The translations under genes and the position numbers were made by a program. Under the pieces are notes generated by a model that saw only the letters and a list, made by a program, of their open reading frames with translations, was not told the DNA's origin and made no database searches. Of a stretch of 64,000 bases of DNA, positions 62,271 through 64,000 are shown piece by piece. Origin of the DNA: Prunella strophiata (taxonomy: Eukaryota > Chordata > Aves > Passeriformes > Prunellidae); assembly GCA_036583965.1 (NCBI GenBank), contig JAZBQD010000001.1, forward strand, positions 16,669,892-16,733,891. Reading direction: 5' to 3'. Each line of letters starts with the position of its first letter. The first letter of the stretch is position 1.

Positions 62271-64000
62271 TCCCTGAAGCAAAAATAAAAAAATTGAATC
62301 CCACCTCTGGAGACAAAGACTGAAAATGGCTTTGGTTGGGTTTCTGTGCTTAGCTGTGACTTTCTGAAGGAGGTAATGACAGCAGCAGTGTTAAATGTTG
62401 TCCCTGTCCCACAGCAGTGCAGGTGGTGAGCTGGAGCATGGAGTGACCTGGCTGGAAAAGAAAAGTACATGATGAATGTGATCTCAGAGAGATTCCTTGT
62501 GGCACATCTCTGGGCATGATGTAGGATTGGAGTCATCATGAAAATGGGAAGAACCAAAGGAAGGGTAGTAAATGTCTTGTGGTGTTCCAGCAGCAGCTTC
62601 AGCTCCTTGAGAAGAAAATTTAAATTACTCTCCTCTAGGGAAGTGGAAATAATGAGACACATCCTCTCTTGCTGTCTAAGAGAGGGAGATGAGACTAAGG
62701 AGCAAAAATCTGGCTACAGGAATAAGAAAGTCTGATTTGCAGAATAAAAACAAAGCAAAAGGAAATAAAGGTGTCCCAGGGCTGACAAAATGCATGGTGA
62801 GCAAAGAAGCACAGAAATATGCACAACATGTCTAGATTTATATATTTTTGTGCAGCCTATCATGAAGAATGCCTGAATTCTTTAGAAGGCTGTCAGCTGC
62901 CTGCTGTATAACCCTTAGGAAGATGAACCCCAGCCCTGAGTGCCCCCATGGCTGAAAACAGCCTGCTCTGCCTTCCCTGGAGCACAAAGACCAGCTCTGC
63001 TCCTGGGAGACCTGCATTTCTGGAAGGACTTGGCAGGCACAGTCAGATCAGCAGAGATCTGCGAGGGCTGCTGCTCCTGCAGGGCTTCCAGAGCAGAGGA
63101 GTCTCCAGCCTTGGTGTCCTAAAAGGGCTGTCACCACTGCACTTCAAAAGGTGTCACTCTTTTATGTGCTAATGTGCTCTCTAACACAGCCAGCCTCCCC
63201 AGGCACGGGTTTGCTTTGCCACTCTGTCCATACAGAGTCAGATTTTTCAAGCAGTTTGGTCCTCTCAGTCCTTTAGGAAAGATGTTGCTGTTCCTTAGCA
63301 GTCTGATATTGTGGACAGCCTTACCATGAACCCTTTGATTCCAGGCAGCATACAAATAAGAGAGGCTTTGGGGTGAAAGCTTCTTCCCAAGCTGCATTCA
63401 AGGCTCTGGGGTTCAAAGGCAATATCATTTAAACAAATAAATTATATATATTACTGAGGGGGAGAATTATGTTTAAACAATAATCTGTTTTTTAAAACAT
63501 TTCCCCTTCTTTTATTTGGTTGGTTGTTTGTTTCTTGTGTTTTTTTTGTTTTTGTTTTTTTTTTTTTAGGAAGTACTGTTCCTTAGAGCTGTGGCAGCAG
63601 CATTCAGATACCAGAGAAATCCCTTTTTGCTTGGGATGATTGGTTTTGCTCTGCCTTTGCATTTTCTTTTATATGGTGCTTGTTTCTGCACAGAACCTCA
63701 ATAATGCATTGCAGCTAGGAGGTACAGCTTAATATTCACCCCTCCTTCCCTAGGGAGTAGATGTGTGAGGAAGGCTTTTCTTTCAGCAGGCTCTTTGATG
63801 TTCTGTGTATGTGTGGTCATGTTTATAACTTGTGTAAATGCCTGGCACGATGGACACTGAAGCCAAGAGCAAAGAAACAGAACATAAATTTCAGTATCTC
63901 AAACCTTATCAATGCTCAGCATTGTTTTTTGATGGAAGCCAAAAATTTCAAATTGGGTGCAAGTGACCGAAGTTTGAATTTATATATAAACATGAAATGG

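Larger units (their letters stand above)
9640..64000 (+). other. TACC2: TACC2 gene body (5' and 3' ends outside or uncertain)
   Basis: Five exons with mutually consistent splice phases read as one gene. The start peptide MGNENS, the PPGN...KR segment, a giant acidic Ser/Glu-rich exon of about 5.66 kb, and the motif PDFREHI inside it match what I recall of the human TACC2 long isoform. TACC proteins are centrosome and microtubule-associated adaptors whose C-terminal coiled coil binds the XMAP215/ch-TOG family. That coiled coil and the SDP repeats are not in this window, so the gene must continue beyond 64000. The 5' boundary given is the first exon I can support. A non-coding leader exon and promoter should lie upstream, either in the first 9.6 kb or before the window. 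Confidence 0.9.
55455..64000 (+). other. TACC2 intron 5, running out of the window
   Basis: Begins with GTATTG. No further exon is visible, and in particular no SDSEE..ETPE-type exon of the SDP region. It contains a CR1 scrap (56062-56118), a small hairpin (58573-58596), an LTR-like scrap (62228-62270) and a T12 run at about 63558-63569. Open frames up to 149 codons (for example 62213-62662, minus) resemble no family I know. Confidence 0.7.

Noticed and set aside
62213..62662. 149-codon minus-strand frame
   Set aside because: Partly overlaps the LTR-like scrap; no recognised retroviral or host protein features.
1..64000. CRISPR arrays, operons, tRNA or rRNA genes, or a novel multi-gene system
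   Set aside because: Repeats here are simple tandem repeats without unique spacers. No cloverleaf or rRNA sequence was noticed by eye, and all supported coding sequence belongs to one vertebrate gene.

Overview
This is vertebrate, almost certainly songbird, nuclear DNA. It has long A+T-rich introns, one strong CpG island, GT-AG splice sites, and 3'-end fragments of CR1 LINEs. One CR1 fragment resembles, from memory, the passerine-type CR1-J2 consensus. There is no bacterial or phage-style gene organisation, and nearly all short open frames are chance frames in non-coding DNA.

One gene explains all the coding signal: TACC2 (transforming acidic coiled-coil containing protein 2), on the + strand. 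Five coding exons are visible and their splice phases agree: 9640-9717 (5' leader plus the first 11 codons, MGNENSSAENE, phase 0 out), 21095-21270 (phase 0 in, 2 out), the giant exon 29166-34829 (2 in, 2 out), 49687-49812 (2/2) and 55323-55454 (2/2). Together they hold about 2,040 codons of the N-terminal and central part of the long isoform. The upstream promoter and leader exons, the SDP-type repeats and the C-terminal TACC coiled coil all lie outside the window.

The most notable feature is the giant exon. As given, it is broken by six frame changes. All are in the same direction, each equals one extra base, and at least four fall at mono-nucleotide runs. Protein-coding character and recognisable TACC2 motifs continue on both sides of every break, and the exon ends in the expected phase. 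Uncorrected one-base insertions in the assembly are the simplest explanation; recent decay of the exon is the alternative. Two islands in this fast-evolving exon (around 33318-33368 and 34477-34572) closely resemble human TACC2 as I recall it.

A CpG island at about 43990-44341, ending in a consensus splice donor, looks like an internal promoter and first exon for short TACC2 transcripts. Its obvious reading frame does not join in phase to the next two exons seen here. The introns hold four or five CR1 fragments, a probable LTR scrap, a pentanucleotide array, a 63-bp minisatellite encoding an open Lys/Arg-rich frame, a 36-bp tandem repeat, a long strand-asymmetric A/C tract and a few perfect hairpins. 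I found no other protein-coding gene, tRNA, rRNA or CRISPR array, and no convincing undescribed system.
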